64,000 nt of DNA from Cephalopachus bancanus (Eukaryota > Chordata > Mammalia > Primates > Tarsiidae), in the NCBI GenBank assembly GCA_027257055.1, contig JAPVLO010000074.1, positions 2,170,001 to 2,234,000 of the forward strand, written 5' to 3'. This document shows, piece after piece, positions 1-14,315 of the stretch. Under the pieces are notes generated by a model. That model was not told the origin of the DNA and did not search any database. It worked only from the letters and a program-made list of their open reading frames with translations. The stretch's first letter is position 1, and the number at the start of each line of letters is the position of its first letter. The position numbers and the translations under genes were made by a program.

Positions 1-144
1 TGTACACACTGAGTCTAAAATAAAAATGAAAAAAAAACCCTAAATAGAATGTTATTCTCTCACACATACAAAAATGTTTCTGATGTGGTGATATCATGCA
101 GTGAATTACATTTTTTAAAAATGTCTCTATTAATATATCAAAAA

Positions 145-413
145 GGTAGATGCAATGGCTCACACCTGTAATCCCTGCAACTCAGAAGACTGAAAGTGAG
201 AGAATCATTTGTGGTCAGGAGTTTGAGGCTAACTTGAACAACATAGGAAGACATTGTTTTTATAAAAAGATAAAAATTTTGCCAGGTCTGGTAGTATGCA
301 CCTTTAGTCATAGTTACTTGGGAGACTAAGGCAGAAGGATCACTTAAGCCCAGGAATTTCACTCTACAGTGAGCTATGATTGTGCCCCTGCACTCTGGAC
401 TGGGTGACACAGC
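145..413 (+). repeat. Old degraded Alu, sense
   Basis: Both Alu arms are recognisable (GGCTCACACCTGTAATCC near the start and CCTGCACTCTGGACTGGGTGACA near the end), but they are heavily mutated. This fits an AluJ-age insertion that predates the young family seen elsewhere in the window. Confidence 0.85.
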
Positions 414-2862
414 ATTTTCGTGTATCTAAAAAATTTAGATTTTATTTTATTATTTACTTTTCTTGGATTCAGAGGGATCATAATAATAATAATATATAAT
501 ATAATACAATGTAATAGGATAATGTAATATAATAAAAGATGCAATTTACTACTGCCAAAATAAAGTGTGTTGATCTATCTATATATCTACTTTTCTAAAA
601 AACTTTTTCCCAAGCCATTAGTTAATAGAATTTTAATTTGAGAACTCATATGTTTCAACACTATTTGATGGGGACATGGTATAAAGTCTATAATATAAAA
701 TAGGTAGACTTAAACTTTCTGATTAAAGGTCTATTTTCAAGGGACAGATCAGAGCTTGTATGACATTTGACTTTCCACTTCTGCCTGCTAAGTTAGAGCT
801 GAACTTCATGAGTCTGTCCTGCCTACAGTTAGTCATTAGATTTACATTGCTTAATTATCTGGTTTAAAATGAAGTTGGTGGCCCTTCAGGGCACTGATCA
901 ATTAGAATATTTTAATTCAGATTTGTATTTAGATTAACTCAGTAAAACCCTGCCTTCTGCACATTCAAGATCTCTTCCATGACCTGCTGGCAGATTATAT
1001 TTGTCAAATTCCACCAAACTGAATGGCAAAGGATGAGATTGCTAACCAGAATGTTGCCAGTACACATTATGAAACATAATTTGTGCCTCAGGAATTATCC
1101 ACCCGGCACCATATTTACTACCTGCTGTAGAGACCTCAAATAACTCTTAGCAAGAGAGTGCTGAGTCTCGTATGAATAGTGATGTAGTTAATTCTAAGAC
1201 TCTCTTTTCTTTTACATTTATTTTCCATTCATTAGTCATAAACATACTTTTCCTCCCAAACATGGAAAAATACTTCAGATAACTTTCTCCTGATATAGAG
1301 AAGAATGCAATAGAAGTAATCTCCAAGCTTATTTGATGATTAGTCCCTCAGTAGAACCGAATCTACATTCTTGCTTGTGGCATAGGGGTAGAGCTTTGCT
1401 GCATTTCTGCATTTCTGCTGTTCTAGTCATTTTCTCTCCTCTTCCACGGAAGGCAATATGTCTATTTATAACAACCAGTGCCTCAATTATGTAATTGTTT
1501 TATAACAGATCATCTATTTAGGAAAATCACAAATTGCTGTCAATGGTATCCAACATAAAACATACAGTTTCACACTGCACACTCTTTAAAATATCTAATC
1601 CTGTCTCAGTGAGGTTTGTATGGCTCGGATTGCTCTTTACTGGTATTGCAATAATCAGGGCAGCAATGCTGACCCACACTTGCTCCCTTCAGTCATCTTG
1701 TTGAACACATACTCGCAGGTCTAAACGTGTGGTTGCAACCTAAGATGTACCTGAATATGTATTATGTACCAATAGCCAGATAGAAAGTAGCATTTCACGA
1801 AATGTTAGATTCTTACATAATCCCTGGACTATATCACAGATAGAACACAGAATTATTTAAAAATTAAACAGGTGTCTCTAGCTTTATTGATATTGTAAAA
1901 AAAATATAAGTGGGAAATAAAATATATAATCATTCCTCAGATTTTTTTTTTTTGCAAAATTTCTTTTTTTACAAAAAGAGAGAGATCTTGGAATTCCTAC
2001 AAACCGCTTTTTCTTCTTCAAAAATAAATAAATAAACAGCCCTCCTCCCCCCAAAACTTCTTTCCCTCAGTAATCTGCTGTTGCTGTCCACAGATACATT
2101 CTCTGAGGTTCATCTCTTCAAGATTTATTCACAAATGACTGATGTCTCCCAGCATGCATGGCCTCATAGGAAATGCAGTTGTTTGTGTATGCATGTGTGC
2201 ATATGTGTGTAAATGTGCTTGAATGTGTCTGTGTACACTAACTACTTTACTGCTCACATAGATCTTTACCCATTCTCTCCTCGTCAAATAAAAGATAGTG
2301 AAGCAACTGAAAAAAACAGTGATCAAATTCTACACCAGAATTAAGAGAAAAGCAGAATAATCCTGCTCTGTGTAAATAGCATTTTTTATTATGTAAGCAC
2401 AATAATTAACCATGACAGACCTGCCTCTGCAGCTGAGACAGTAGATGGATCATATTTTATAAAGTTACCCAACAACTGTCTGCTTACCATGCATCCATTC
2501 AATGTGACATCAAGGTAAGACATATACATACATTCTCCGGGGGGGGAGGGACAGAACAAAACAACTAAAAGCAGAATAACGATCACAGAGCAGTAAACAC
2601 TGAAATTCAAGAACAAGCTTCAGTAGTAAGGAAACACATAGGACAGTATAAAACAATATCCATGCAAAAATTAAGGCAGGTAATCAGCATTGTGTAGTTT
2701 CATGTACTTGCATGCCTGTGTATTAATTGAAGAGATTAAGAATAATTTTGAGCAAATGTTTAAGTAAAGATTTCAACAAAAGGACTAAAAGGACAAAAAA
2801 AAACACTAAAATAATTGCAAGCATGAGGTAATAATAATGTATAACAAGGTGCTAGGTCGCAC
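414..2862. other. Non-coding stretch without assigned repeat
   Basis: The stretch is AT-rich with a TAATA-rich patch (480-530) and a GT-rich patch (2185-2235). A G-run lies at 2539-2547. I see no convincing gene or named repeat. Confidence 0.6.
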
Positions 2863-3908
2863 TCCCAGTGGGGCCTCCAGAATGTTAGGTCAGGTCCACC
2901 GGGGTGTGGGTGTCTGGTGTGTGATCCAGTGCTGTGAGATGGATGCAGAGAATTGAACAGAAGTAAGATTAGAAAATATAGTTTATTTAGAAAGTAAATT
3001 ATAAAGAGAGGGAGAAAGAGGATTTTCACCTTCCATGGCAGGGAGGAGACCAAAGCCAGGAAACTTGGTGATAGTCATAGCTTAAACAGCACATGGTCAC
3101 ACCAGAATATAATAAGGCAATGGTGACTGGGTGCTTGCGGTTGAGTCCTTTTAATCCTTCCTTTTGATGGAGGAAGATCATTAAGGCGATTGGGTAATGG
3201 TCTACCCCATGTCATCACAAAGGGGCAGGTAAGTGCAGGTACTGATGTCAGGTGATAGACAGCAAGCAGATGAGTGGGTTAGTTACATGATTACTGCCAC
3301 GATCCTGGGGTCTGTCTGTGTCATATAGATCACAAAGGGCTGATTAGGTTAACTTGTGTTTTATGGGTGGAGGCAAATACTTGAAATATAAAAGCTAGTT
3401 AGTACAAAACAAGCTGGGGAGGGGTTGTAAAACATTTTTCAATAGGTACATCTGAGAAACAGGTTCTGTCCTTGGCTAATAATTAGAGGATAAGTTAAGT
3501 GAACTGCTAGAAAAACATGAAATTTAGGCAGTGTTAAAATGGCTACTCCTTGGGTATATTAAATCCATGTTATGTCCTTTCATTTCCCCCATTGTTATTT
3601 TAAAATATTCTTATTTGTATTTGGGAACAGGGACCAAGATCAGGTTTCTGTAGCTGCTTCCTGGTGGAGAGGTGTGTAGAGATGTCCATACCTGCCTAGA
3701 GCAAGAGGAGGGGCTAAGAGAACAGGAGCCCATGGAGTTGTTAATTATCTTTAGGATCTGTGTACAAGTGTATACTATTAAAATTAATTTTACTATAATA
3801 AAGACCATTCTAATCACCATTATGACATATTGAAGTCTGGCAAAATATACTTATAAGTATATATATATATACTTATATATATCCCTAGTGGACACGACAC
3901 CCACAACA
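2863..3908 (-). repeat. Endogenous retrovirus LTR with a remnant of primer-binding site
   Basis: Read on the minus strand, this block starts TGTTGTGG (3908) and ends CCTAACA (2883), a TG...CA LTR of about 1 kb. A TATA-like CTTTATAATTT and an AATAAA signal lie near 3000-2977, in the usual U3-R order. Immediately after the LTR end comes TGGAGGCCCCACTGGGA (2879-2863), which resembles a primer-binding site complementary to tRNA-Gln. Only these few internal bases remain, with no gag, pol or env, so it is a near-solo LTR. The family is not identified. The U3 start is less certain than the 3' end. Confidence 0.65.
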
Positions 3909-4403
3909 GTAGTCCAGGCAGTTTTTCTTACTGTTGCACCAGTGAATTCTTCAGTCCATATGTGTCTGTCCCTGCAGTTTGTCTAAGTTTTTGGGGTTTT
4001 GTGATGAGAATTTATAGACAGTTACGAGGGTTTTGTTAATAATGAGCTACTTTGACAATGTCTGAAAAAGAAAACACTGAAATACATTACAGGCGTATAA
4101 TTAAGCTGTAGCTTAAATTGTAGGAAATAATAACGGACAAGAGAATTTAAAACAGGTAAACGCTGGTAAGAGAAAACTGTCGGTCTGACCTCCATCCCTT
4201 CTCCCTAGTTGCAAATAAGAATATTTTTGAAATAGCAAGAAGTGGGAAATTAAAGGAGGGACCCTGAGAAACTTAGAATAAACTTAGTTCACATTTTGAC
4301 TCAGCATAACCATTTTTGCTTAGACAGACACGCTTTGACTCTAACACAGGTTAGTCATAGAAAAATTTCCAATAAGCAGGTTTTAGGAAGTGTTCAGACA
4401 TTT

Positions 4404-4919
4404 TGTTGCCGCCAAGTTGGCAGCCTGATTTAGTATAATAATCTCTAAGAAACTTTTAGTTTCCTTGTCGAAGGCAGAAGGTCAAAGATCACCCCATGGC
4501 TGGCCGAAGCCATAGAAATGATAATAATACCACCTTTTTTTGCTAAGGAGCCTGTGGATTGAAAATACCTGACAGGTCTCTTTCAGAAAAAACTCCTCCC
4601 ATCATCTCCTCCCAGCTAGCCCATTACATGAGGGTATTAGATGCTAATGTCTGACAATGTCATGATCTAAGACTAATGTGATTGCAATCGACATCAACAG
4701 CACTGGACACTGCTTTTGGCCTAGACCTCCACCCCCACCCCAAGTCCAAATCCCCCTTACCTCAAAGACCCTTAAATATTCCAAGTTCTTGGCCCTTCGA
4801 GGTCACACTTGCCTCTGAGTGTCAGCCTTCTGTCCAATCTGTGAAAGGTAAATAATAAAATTTACTTTCTTCTATTTCTTACATAGTTGCAATCTTGCAT
4901 TATTCCCACGGTCCTAGCA
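4404..4919 (+). repeat. Probable solo LTR, plus strand
   Basis: The block begins TGTTGCC and ends CCTAGCA. Its 3' part has the look of an LTR R-U5: a pyrimidine-rich C-run region, a CTTAAATATT box, CTTGGCCCTTCGAGG, then AATAAAATTTACTTTC (about 4854) as polyadenylation signal. No internal retroviral sequence is visible. The family is not identified and the 5' edge is approximate. The stretch between this and the minus-strand LTR (3909-4403) is unassigned and could belong to either. Confidence 0.45.
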
Positions 4920-5855
4920 CTGTCTCACCTAGCCTCAGTTTTTCCTTTCTCAAAGGCAAGTGTCTAAAATTTTCCCCCAAGCTGGAGGAAGTCAAGGATC
5001 TGGCAAATACATACTAGTGATGTATCCTCCATTAGAACTTTAAGGTAATGTTCTCAACAGCTCTTTATAGAAACGATTAAAATTCTTTATAGTTGTGGAC
5101 CCTTTCCAAATTAATTGAAGGACATTTTCAGATAGATTTTACCAAGACGGCATTTTTCTTGATGTCTTTCATCTACTGAATCAGTTAAAGGATAGATGTA
5201 TGTAGCCAAAAATAATAAATTGATGAGTTACTAATGTTATTTTAGAGGTACATCAAAATCAATATGTTTTGGTACATAATGATTGCACAAGTTTCTGGGA
5301 AGCATGTAATATTTTGATAGAAACAGGACAATTGGAGCATCCATCCACTCAAATTTTTATCTTTTTTTGTGTGTGTACGGAACAAAACATAGTTTTAAGA
5401 GTCAAAAGGTTGATGTTCAAAAACTTATTTATGTGAAGTAAAATTATTATCATTATTCTTCCAATTGATATTATTTTTGTTTTACTTTCCAACTTTGAAG
5501 AAGGTGGAACACAGTATTGATGACTTTGTGAGACCTAGATTTTATGCTAAGAAAAAGTGTAGGACATGGAGCAGAATGTTTATAAAAAGGAAGCATGATC
5601 GTATCTCTTCTAAATTTCATATTATCCAAGGGAATTGGGTAGAACTTGGAAAAATATAACAGTTAAAAAGGGTGCAGAAAAACAGTTGTGCTTTCTTCTA
5701 AACTTTGCCTCCTCTAATCAAGTCTTGTCAAACACTTAACATTTGTTTATGGTTTCTGAAAGCCAGAAGCCATTGCTTGGTTTCTCAGAATAGGACAACT
5801 CACTAAGACTCCTAGTGAAGTTGTGTTGCCAACAGAGCTACAAAGTTTGAGAGAA
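4920..5855. other. Non-coding stretch, nothing recognised
   Basis: AT-rich sequence. A 64-codon open frame at 5465-5659 has no recognisable domain. Confidence 0.6.
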
Positions 5856-6422
5856 GAGACGTCCAACCCATGGCCCACAGGCCACATGCTGCCCAGGACA
5901 GCAAACACAGCAGTCCCACAAAATCTTATAACATCATGTGTTATTCAGCATTTATTTTATTTGCGATCCCATGTATATTTCCTTTTTCAAAGTTCACAAT
6001 CATGCCTCATTCATGGCACTGCTTTTTGGCAGCACATACAATTGTGAAAACATACAATTGCTGTTTTCAATTGTGAAGCACAGGAAGAGCAAAATGTGAA
6101 CATATATTTCTGAAGAGCACCTTGAGAACTCATGAAGAATTGCAATAACTTCCATTGTATAATTTGCTTGATTCCTGAGGAGAAATGTCTGAATTAAGGA
6201 ACATTAATAGACATTAATAGATTAGTTTTACAAAAGCAAGGTCCAATTTCCCACTCATTTCATATTGTTCTCATTTTTTTTAAACTTTATAATAAAAAAA
6301 ATTTAAATAAAGAAGTCTTATTATATATACACATGAACTATATTATATAATTTATGTGCAGTTCCAGACAATTCATTTTTATTTCACATAGTTCAGGGAA
6401 GCCAAAAGGTTGGACACTCCTC
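5856..6422. mobile_element. hAT-like non-autonomous DNA transposon remnant
   Basis: The left end (GTCCAACCCATGGCCCACAG at 5861) and right end (GCCAAAAGGTTGGACACTCC at 6401) are inverted-repeat partners: GTCCAACC against GGTTGGAC. The left interior CCACATGCTGCCCAGGACAG resembles a common mammalian hAT MITE family. The middle is AT-rich and diverged. No transposase is present. Confidence 0.6.
6160..6198 (+). repeat. 39-bp duplicated segment, copy 1
   Basis: The segment starts TAATTTGCTTGATTCCTGAG and is identical over 39 bases to 7646-7684, about 1.5 kb downstream. It lies inside the hAT-like element, whereas the second copy does not appear to be inside one. Confidence 0.85.
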
Positions 6423-9400
6423 TATGAAAGTAACAGGGTAAATTTAAGGACCCGACTAGATATGTGAACATAAGTACAACATGAAACAATCAACTTAAAA
6501 GATTCCTCCCATCTCATTTTCAAGGGTTTAAAGCTAGCTAAAAAAAATATAATGATTCCAATAGAGGCTGGGATGAGGGAAAGAAGTTTTCAATCACAGT
6601 AAAATTCAGTACAATAATCACAGGGTCAAATGGAACCAAGATAAGGGTTGGTCATAATTATGAAGGGCTACATTTACTTGGAGAAAACTGATAGGGAGGA
6701 GCTGAAACACAGACACTTCCTTTGGTGTAAGGGCAATATGTAAATTATCATAGAAAATTACAAATTTTGAGTGGGAGGGCAGAGACAGGATATTTAGTTT
6801 TAAGTGGGTTTTCTCAAAAGGGCAAAAATATGTTATCTGTGGAACTGAGCATCTTTGAGTTTTTATGGATTAAGATACAGAGATTAGAAATAAGCTATCT
6901 TTATGCACATCCACACACATTAAAAAAAAAACAGTTGTGACTGTGAAAATTGACAAATCATATACAAATTGTGGATATTACTAAATCTTAATAAACTGTA
7001 CCCAACTGAAAAATTGGGATAACAGAGTTTTGTATAAATGGATTTAGTAACAGCAATCTATATAGAATGCTAATGGATAAAAGCTATTTTTGTTTGATTT
7101 TGCTATACATTCCAGAGTAACTTGACATTTGTTTGTTACATAATAACTAATAAAATTGATTTCTTATGAATTCAAACCGAAATAACTATAAATCAGAAAT
7201 CCCATGATTTTTCTAACTCTTACTAGCCACTAGCTATAATGTAATCTGTTTTCTAGTAACCTTTCCTTGTTTGGATTTTTAAAAAATGATCATGCCTATC
7301 GTCCCAATTTGGAGTCCTATGACTCAAGTATATTTTTAAAACTGGAGCTGTCTTCTCATAACAAAGCATATTTAAACCTTAAAATATTATTTAAAGGAAT
7401 TAATCATAATTTAAGCCACTGTTAATATTATTTAACATATCTCTAGTTTGGTTTTAAAATATTTTTAAACTAAAACAGCTTGAGTTAATGGCAAGGAGAA
7501 TAAAATTATGTATTTTACAATAAATAACAATAAATATTGTATAACAAAATCTAACTAAAGTTATAAATAAAATAAAAAGGATGTTAGGAAATAAATAAAC
7601 CAAGGAAAATATTTGTTATAATTTAGACACTGCCCTCTCATTATGTAATTTGCTTGATTCCTGAGGAGAAATGTCTGAATTAAGAAACAGCCAGAAGGCA
7701 TAGACACACAGTGGAAAATCTTTTCTCTTTTTAGAACTTTTGTGCCTGCTTTAAATCGATCATTTGTTTCATCAGTTAATCCCCAAGCAGAGGGCATGTC
7801 CTCCCTACTTACAAAATTCTCCTAAATAAGTTGAATTCCCTCTTATCAACTCAAGCCAATAAATACTTTATTTTCTTTGTGCTTGTTGTGGGGGAAAAGA
7901 AAAAAGAAACGATAATCAGCTCTTAGCTGTCAGCATTTCAATCCCAAGCTAGGGACGAACATCAGAGTGCCCTTATGATATTTTGGACAAAGGGTTCAGT
8001 GTTCATGGCTCTACTCAGAAAACCCAAAATAGCATTCAGAAAGCAGTGACATACTGACAGTGTTGTGGCACTAGAAGCACAAGCGTCTGTTACTCAGGGC
8101 CATGTGGCACACTGCAAGTTTGCTGAGAAGACTGTGAAGCAAAATAAGAATGTTTTTCCTACTACTCCGCTTGTGTCTAGCATGAAGTTTGAATTTCAGT
8201 TTTCACAGAACTCTAGAACTTGAAGTTACACAGGTAAGAGTGAGATAATCAAGCATATTATAAATTTCGTACATCATCTCAACGAATAGATGGCCAATCA
8301 GGTACTTGGCAAACTGTTGCTAATTTTGAACATTATAAGGAAAATAATCAAAAATTTTTAAAGTCATGACATGTGTACTGAACTCTTTTGAAACAAATAA
8401 TTGTGAGAACCATTCTCCATCTTTGTAGCATAGTTTGAGGGGGGGGAAATAGTTGCTCATATTTTAGGATATTTAGAACTTAAGTTTCTAGGAAGGAATG
8501 CATTGCCTTCTTTAGCAACTTTTTCTTTGTCTAGGATTTTGTTTTTTCATTTATTATGTAATTACCTCTGTGCTATCATGAAATATGACAATTAAGTGGT
8601 CATCTTTAAGTACATGAAAAAACATTTAGATTCAAAATGAAAAAGTTAAAGTAATGAAGAAGATAATAATTCTAGTAAAAGTAAAATATTATAAATACAA
8701 ATATGTGTGCATCCAGTTATGTACAACATACTTATTTGAATATGTAGTACAGCAATTATATGTAATAAAAAGACTAATTCATAAAATATGAAAGACAGTA
8801 AAAATTAAGAAAATGCAAAGTGTGAAAAACATTTATTATTATTTCAATTGTAATGTGGTGCATGTAATTTTAACTGGATTACTAATTATAATAAAATATT
8901 TTAAAGTAAATTTACCACAGGGAATTAGTAAATCTATGACGAGAATATAAAAATACAAAGATTATGTAGCAACAAAAGATATCTAAATAGAATAAATATT
9001 TCCTATAGATTAAAAATATTTACTTTATCTCTATGAATTCATTTGTTGAATTAATATATCTATAAGAAAGGTATATTTTAGATAAAATATTTGAAAATTT
9101 TGTAATATATATTTATATTTTGGATATATTTATAATATAAATTACAATGTTATGCATTTATATAATATTATTACTCCAAATCATGAATATTCTAAATATT
9201 TATTATCACAAGTGTGCATATATATATTTTTAATTTGAAAATATTTAATTTTCAGTATAATGTAAACATTTCTATTTATCAAATTGAACAACTAGTAAAA
9301 GTGTTTTCAAAAGGAATATGTATTTCAAAATTAAAATTCTACAATTAATCACGTTTTTAAACAACCAATTTATTTAATTTAGAAATCACCTGATTTTCTC

Positions 9401-12400
9401 CCTTTACATGTGTGTTCCACTTTATGAAGACTCAAAAAGCCAATGGAATGCATCAGATCATTATCTAAATTGTATCTGCATTTTGCAGTCTCATATTTTA
9501 GTAAGTTCTTATGTCTTAGTGAAAATTGATACTTTTATGTAATCCCATGCATAAACAAAAACACTCACACACCCAATTTGTACATGTAATAAAGCATATA
9601 ACATCAACTTATATTTTTTGTTTTGTTTTTCACTTTGTAATATTTGCAAGATGTTTTTCTAAGGAAACTTTTAAGAAAATTAATCTGATTAAATTATAAT
9701 TGAAAATGCTCTAAAATGAACTACACAAATCCCTCCTATGAATTCTTAAGAAATCAGACACATCTCTCAGCTCATGATGTAGCTATATATAATTTGATAA
9801 ATGATAATCTACCACCAAACATAAACTGATTTTTTTTGCTAGTCATGATATTAGCAAGTACTCTTAAATATTATGTTATGTTGAAAGTCTTATAGAGTAG
9901 CAGTCAACATGCTGTTGAGTAGCAATTCAATAGGTATAAATGTGTCACACTGTTTAAAGGAGATATGGATCGTTCCATGCATCTTCTTTACATTGGGATT
10001 TATTGCTACCAACCTAATGTTTGAGAACCATGCTGTAGAATAAGAAAAAATTAAACTTTTGTACTTTTTGTTATGATGATATATTTTAATAGCTCTGATA
10101 TTCTAAGAGCTGTATCTTTGCTTTGGCATACCAGACTGAGATTGAAATATACATAAGCATGAAACTGAACAGTAACCCCAGGGTTCCTTTCTTTCTATCA
10201 ACGTCAAGGATAGCTCGCTAATTTGCTAAGTGAGTTATCTTTGCCAAAGTGACTAGAAAGATGATTGCCACTTTAATGTCATATAACAAGACAAAACATA
10301 ACCTTAATGAGTCTGTTAGCTATTCTCACTATCATTCAATTGAGAGAATATAGTCAAATGCTCTAAAATCTGTTTTGTAAAAAGTCTAACAAATCAATTT
10401 CTTTTTCAAATGATGCATGCGTATCATCTTGAATATTCTGATATGAGTCATTAAGATAATACCTATCTCAATTTTAAAATTGTTCTAGAATTACTAAAGC
10501 ACAAATATTTTTTGTCAAAATGTGTCACATTAATTACTCGATAATTATATTCAGAATCATCAAAGTATGTCGTAAGATTAAAGCAAAACATAATTTTCAG
10601 AAATCCTGCTTTGTCATATCAAGTCAAATTTGAAATGTTATTTTAGGAGAGTGGCTTTTTAACATTTTCTCTGTACTTTAATTCTAAGTATTACATGATA
10701 AATGAAATTTGCAAATTTGCAGATAGTATATTAAAGTGAGAATGATTTTAGCACATCAGTCATAGCTTAAAATAACCTAGGCAATTTTATCTACATGTAA
10801 AATTCAGAAATGTTATTCCTGTGGAAATGAATAATCTACACATAAATCATAGGAAAAAAAAAATCATCATTTTTCTGCCTTTAAGTTGTATTGTAGCTAA
10901 ACTGTTTCAGAATTTGCCATCTATTTTATTCCTAAGAAAAATCTAGTGCAGAATCTATGATCTCTTTGATAAAGATATAATAATGTCAAATATAGAGGTA
11001 AAAATAAAACACAACTAGAATAAAGAAAAAGAATATAGATACATCTCTGTTTGAATTTGCAGCAAAGTAGTGTTGTTTGTCACTAAGTAAATACTTCTTG
11101 ACAGTGCTTGAAATTGCTCTTGAACTGGCAAAGCAAAATATAACTATTTCCCATAGTGTTTGATGAAAAATAAATGGGCTACAACATCACCTTTCAGGTG
11201 GATAGAAATCCCCTCCTTCTAAATAAAACTTTTATTTGGGAAGCTATATAAAACATTGGTCTTTTTTTATTGATTTATTTTCTTCCTTTATCTAATTCTA
11301 AGAGAATATACCAACTCTATAGGCATATAAGGATTTGACTCTAGATGTATTGCCTAATAGTAAATAAGCATAGGGGCATATAATGTACTTATACATGTAC
11401 CTCTCTATATAATTGTCTATTCACAGTTAATTTACATTTGTGTATATACTCCAATGATAATTTTAATACATCAATTACTTATAAAAAGTCATGTCATTTT
11501 ATGGAAAATGGACTTAATAAAGCCAATTATATGTAATACAATTTAAACTATTTTGAAGATATAAGGCAATGTGCCATTGTGTGTATATATAATGTGTGTG
11601 TATATAAATTAATGTGTGCGTTTTTAAGTTAATGTTTAAAACCCACAATTCTTAACTCATAAATATAATTGTATGAGATTAGGTGACTTGCACTATATCA
11701 TTGAGATATATTTTATGGGAAAAAATGAAAAAGAAAAAAGTGTATGAGTTAAATATCCCAAATCTTAGAAATATATGAATTAACTGCCTCCTATATATTA
11801 AGAAACAAAATAATGTTAGGGTTGTCATATTCAAAAAATAAAGTGAGGATTTATTCTATATAAAAACATTACCTCTGTCCAAAACATATGTTAAATGTCT
11901 TACTACCCATTGGCAATTTGGAGTGGGTGCATACTTTAAATAATTTAACATTTTAGGGGGAAAGAGACATTCTCTTTCTCCATTCAGTTATTCATCCAGA
12001 TTACACTGAACGGTTCACATTTAATTACTCAGAGAAAATCTGTTTATCGTATTTGGCATCTACTTCAAAGGACTCAAAAACTTAAAGATATTCTATCTTT
12101 ATTTTTACATCTATTTTATAACTCAAATGAAATATATTGGTGACTGTTTTATAACTGTATTCAGGATTGCTTTTTCTTCCATAAATTGATATGTATTTTT
12201 ACCCCATCCCAAAACTTGGAGGCTTACTTTACAGTTTTCAGTGATAATAAATAAATAAATAAATAATAATTTTATACACATTTTTATTTGAAAGTAAGAG
12301 GATGTACTCCTATTTCTTACTTTGGAAATTTTAGAGTAGAAACTTATTTACTCTATATACAAGCCATTCATGTTAAAAGGATTTATCAATCTTCCTTATG

Positions 12401-12500
12401 AGATGTTTCCATGATATTATTTATTTATTTTAGCTGTAATTTGACAATTTATAATTGAATAAATTTAGGAGGTACAAATTGATGCTATAATTTATGAAGA
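6423..12500. other. Long AT-rich non-coding stretch
   Basis: About 6 kb of AT-rich sequence without an assignable gene or repeat. It contains one 39-base near-copy of sequence at 6160-6198 (see 7646-7684) and ATAA/TATA-rich patches (9050-9250 and 12246-12268). Open frames here are short and show no domain. Confidence 0.55.
7646..7684 (+). repeat. 39-bp duplicated segment, copy 2
   Basis: Identical to 6160-6198. Similarity drops off within a few bases on both sides. Confidence 0.85.
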
Positions 12501-12501
12501 T

Positions 12502-12800
12502 AGACTGGTGACAGTGGCTCATACCTGCAACTCTGCACTACAGGGGACCAAGGCAAGAGGTTTGCTTGAGCCCAGGACTTTGAGACCAGTCTGTGCAAAA
12601 AGAAATCTCATCTCTCTTAAAAAAAAAAACAAAAATAAAAAAACCAATTAGCTAGCTGTGGTGGTGCACACACCTAGTCCCAGTTGCTCAGCAGGCTGCG
12701 GTAGAAAGATGGCCTGAGCCCAGGAGGCTGAAGCTGTGGTGAACCATGATTTTGCCACTGCACTTCAGTCTGAGTGACAGAGACCCTGATTAAAATAACA
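12502..12800 (+). repeat. Old Alu, sense
   Basis: Two Alu arms separated by an A-rich linker (12619-12645). The B-box region and the CACTGCACTTCAGTCTGAGTG end are recognisable but mutated. Confidence 0.85.
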
Positions 12801-14307
12801 TGAATAACAATAGTAATAATTTATAAAAACAATGTAGAGTAATTAAATCAAGTTAATTGATATGCACATTACCTCTGGTACTGTACATTTCTTTGCTGTG
12901 ATAACATCTGAAATCACTTTTTCAGTGATTTTGAAATGTACAATATTCCATTATCAACTAACTGTATTTACCACACTGTGCAATGGAACCCAAAAAACAA
13001 AACACAATCCTCTTGTCCAAGATTTTTTTGTTCTTTGACCCTCATATCTTCATCTCCTCCTCCCCCTCCCAGTCTCTATAATCATCCGTCTACTTTATGC
13101 TTCTATGAATTAAAGAGCTTTAGATTTCACATAAAGTAATACCATGTGGTGTTTGTCTTCCCATGCTCAGCTTAATATTAGTCATTCTTTATACACAGCA
13201 AGTGGCAGACATTCATAAAATACTATCCCCTAAATATAAATTAATTGTATTAAATATTCTGCTGAACTAGTCCATGTAGTTTTAAATTTTATCCTCACAA
13301 TACTTTTTTATGATTTCATGCTCTGACTAAACTCTGTAAATGATTTTTAAAATATGAAGTAATTTAGTTATTTAATTCAGTATGAGGAGAGATATAAAAA
13401 AGTGATGGAGATTTCTCTGAATTATATGTCTTATGTAAGAAAGAATAAACATTCAATTTTATATCATACAATTTGAAACTAAAATAATTCTTCTCTCAAA
13501 GAAGTGTTTATTCTTAAATATTTTGAATCAAAATCATAGTATATTCTACTTTACCTTTCATAAAAAGTCCTTTGTTCTGTTTTAGTAGCCAATATTTTAT
13601 CATTTGTTCAAAATTTGTTTAAGTAAACATAATAAATTCTTTATGAATTCATTTTTTCAGTTGGGAAATTAATTTTAGTATCATAAACACATGGAATATT
13701 CTGATAGAGAACAAACTTGAATTTTCTGAGTTTATTTTTTAACTTTCAAGTCATAGGGAAGCATAGAGAAATAATATTATATTATTGTCATTTATATAAT
13801 GTTTTATGTTATTATGAATAATAATCTCAACTTACCCAGTCTTCACTTTGCCATTTTATTTACTTCTTCTTTGCAACATTGACTTTATTATTATAATTTT
13901 AATTGTCAAAAAATGAGCTCTTCAACACGGTTTCTATTATTTAAAAAAAACCCTCATTAACTCCAAACTTTTCATTCCAATCCTCTCAATCTGTATACTT
14001 CTATGAGCAACTACTTTGACTTACCTGCTGTTGGAATGCCATTCTCACCCTCCAATAACCCTTCAGTTTGTTCTTTCTGATTCCTGAGAACCACTCCAAA
14101 TTGTTTCTTCAGCTGTTCACCAAAGTATCCTTTTATAAAAATTGAGGAATGACGTAATATATCAAATCTGGGCACTTAGGATGAGCATTAGAGTTGGAGA
14201 TAAGCAAAATTACTGCTTATGTTGCTGTGGTCTCTTTCAGTGACTAGTTAGATACTTTGATGTTCATTTGTTAACACTCTTTTTTTTTCCCAATGAAATA
14301 TAACATG
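12801..14307. other. Non-coding stretch, nothing recognised
   Basis: AT-rich. A pyrimidine-rich patch at 13050-13085 accounts for the proline/serine-rich open frame there. Confidence 0.55.
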
Positions 14308-14315
14308 CTGTAGAG

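Noticed and set aside
2129..3053. Several short minus-strand frames near the ERV LTR
   Set aside because: Within or beside the LTR, with no retroviral gene motif; incidental.
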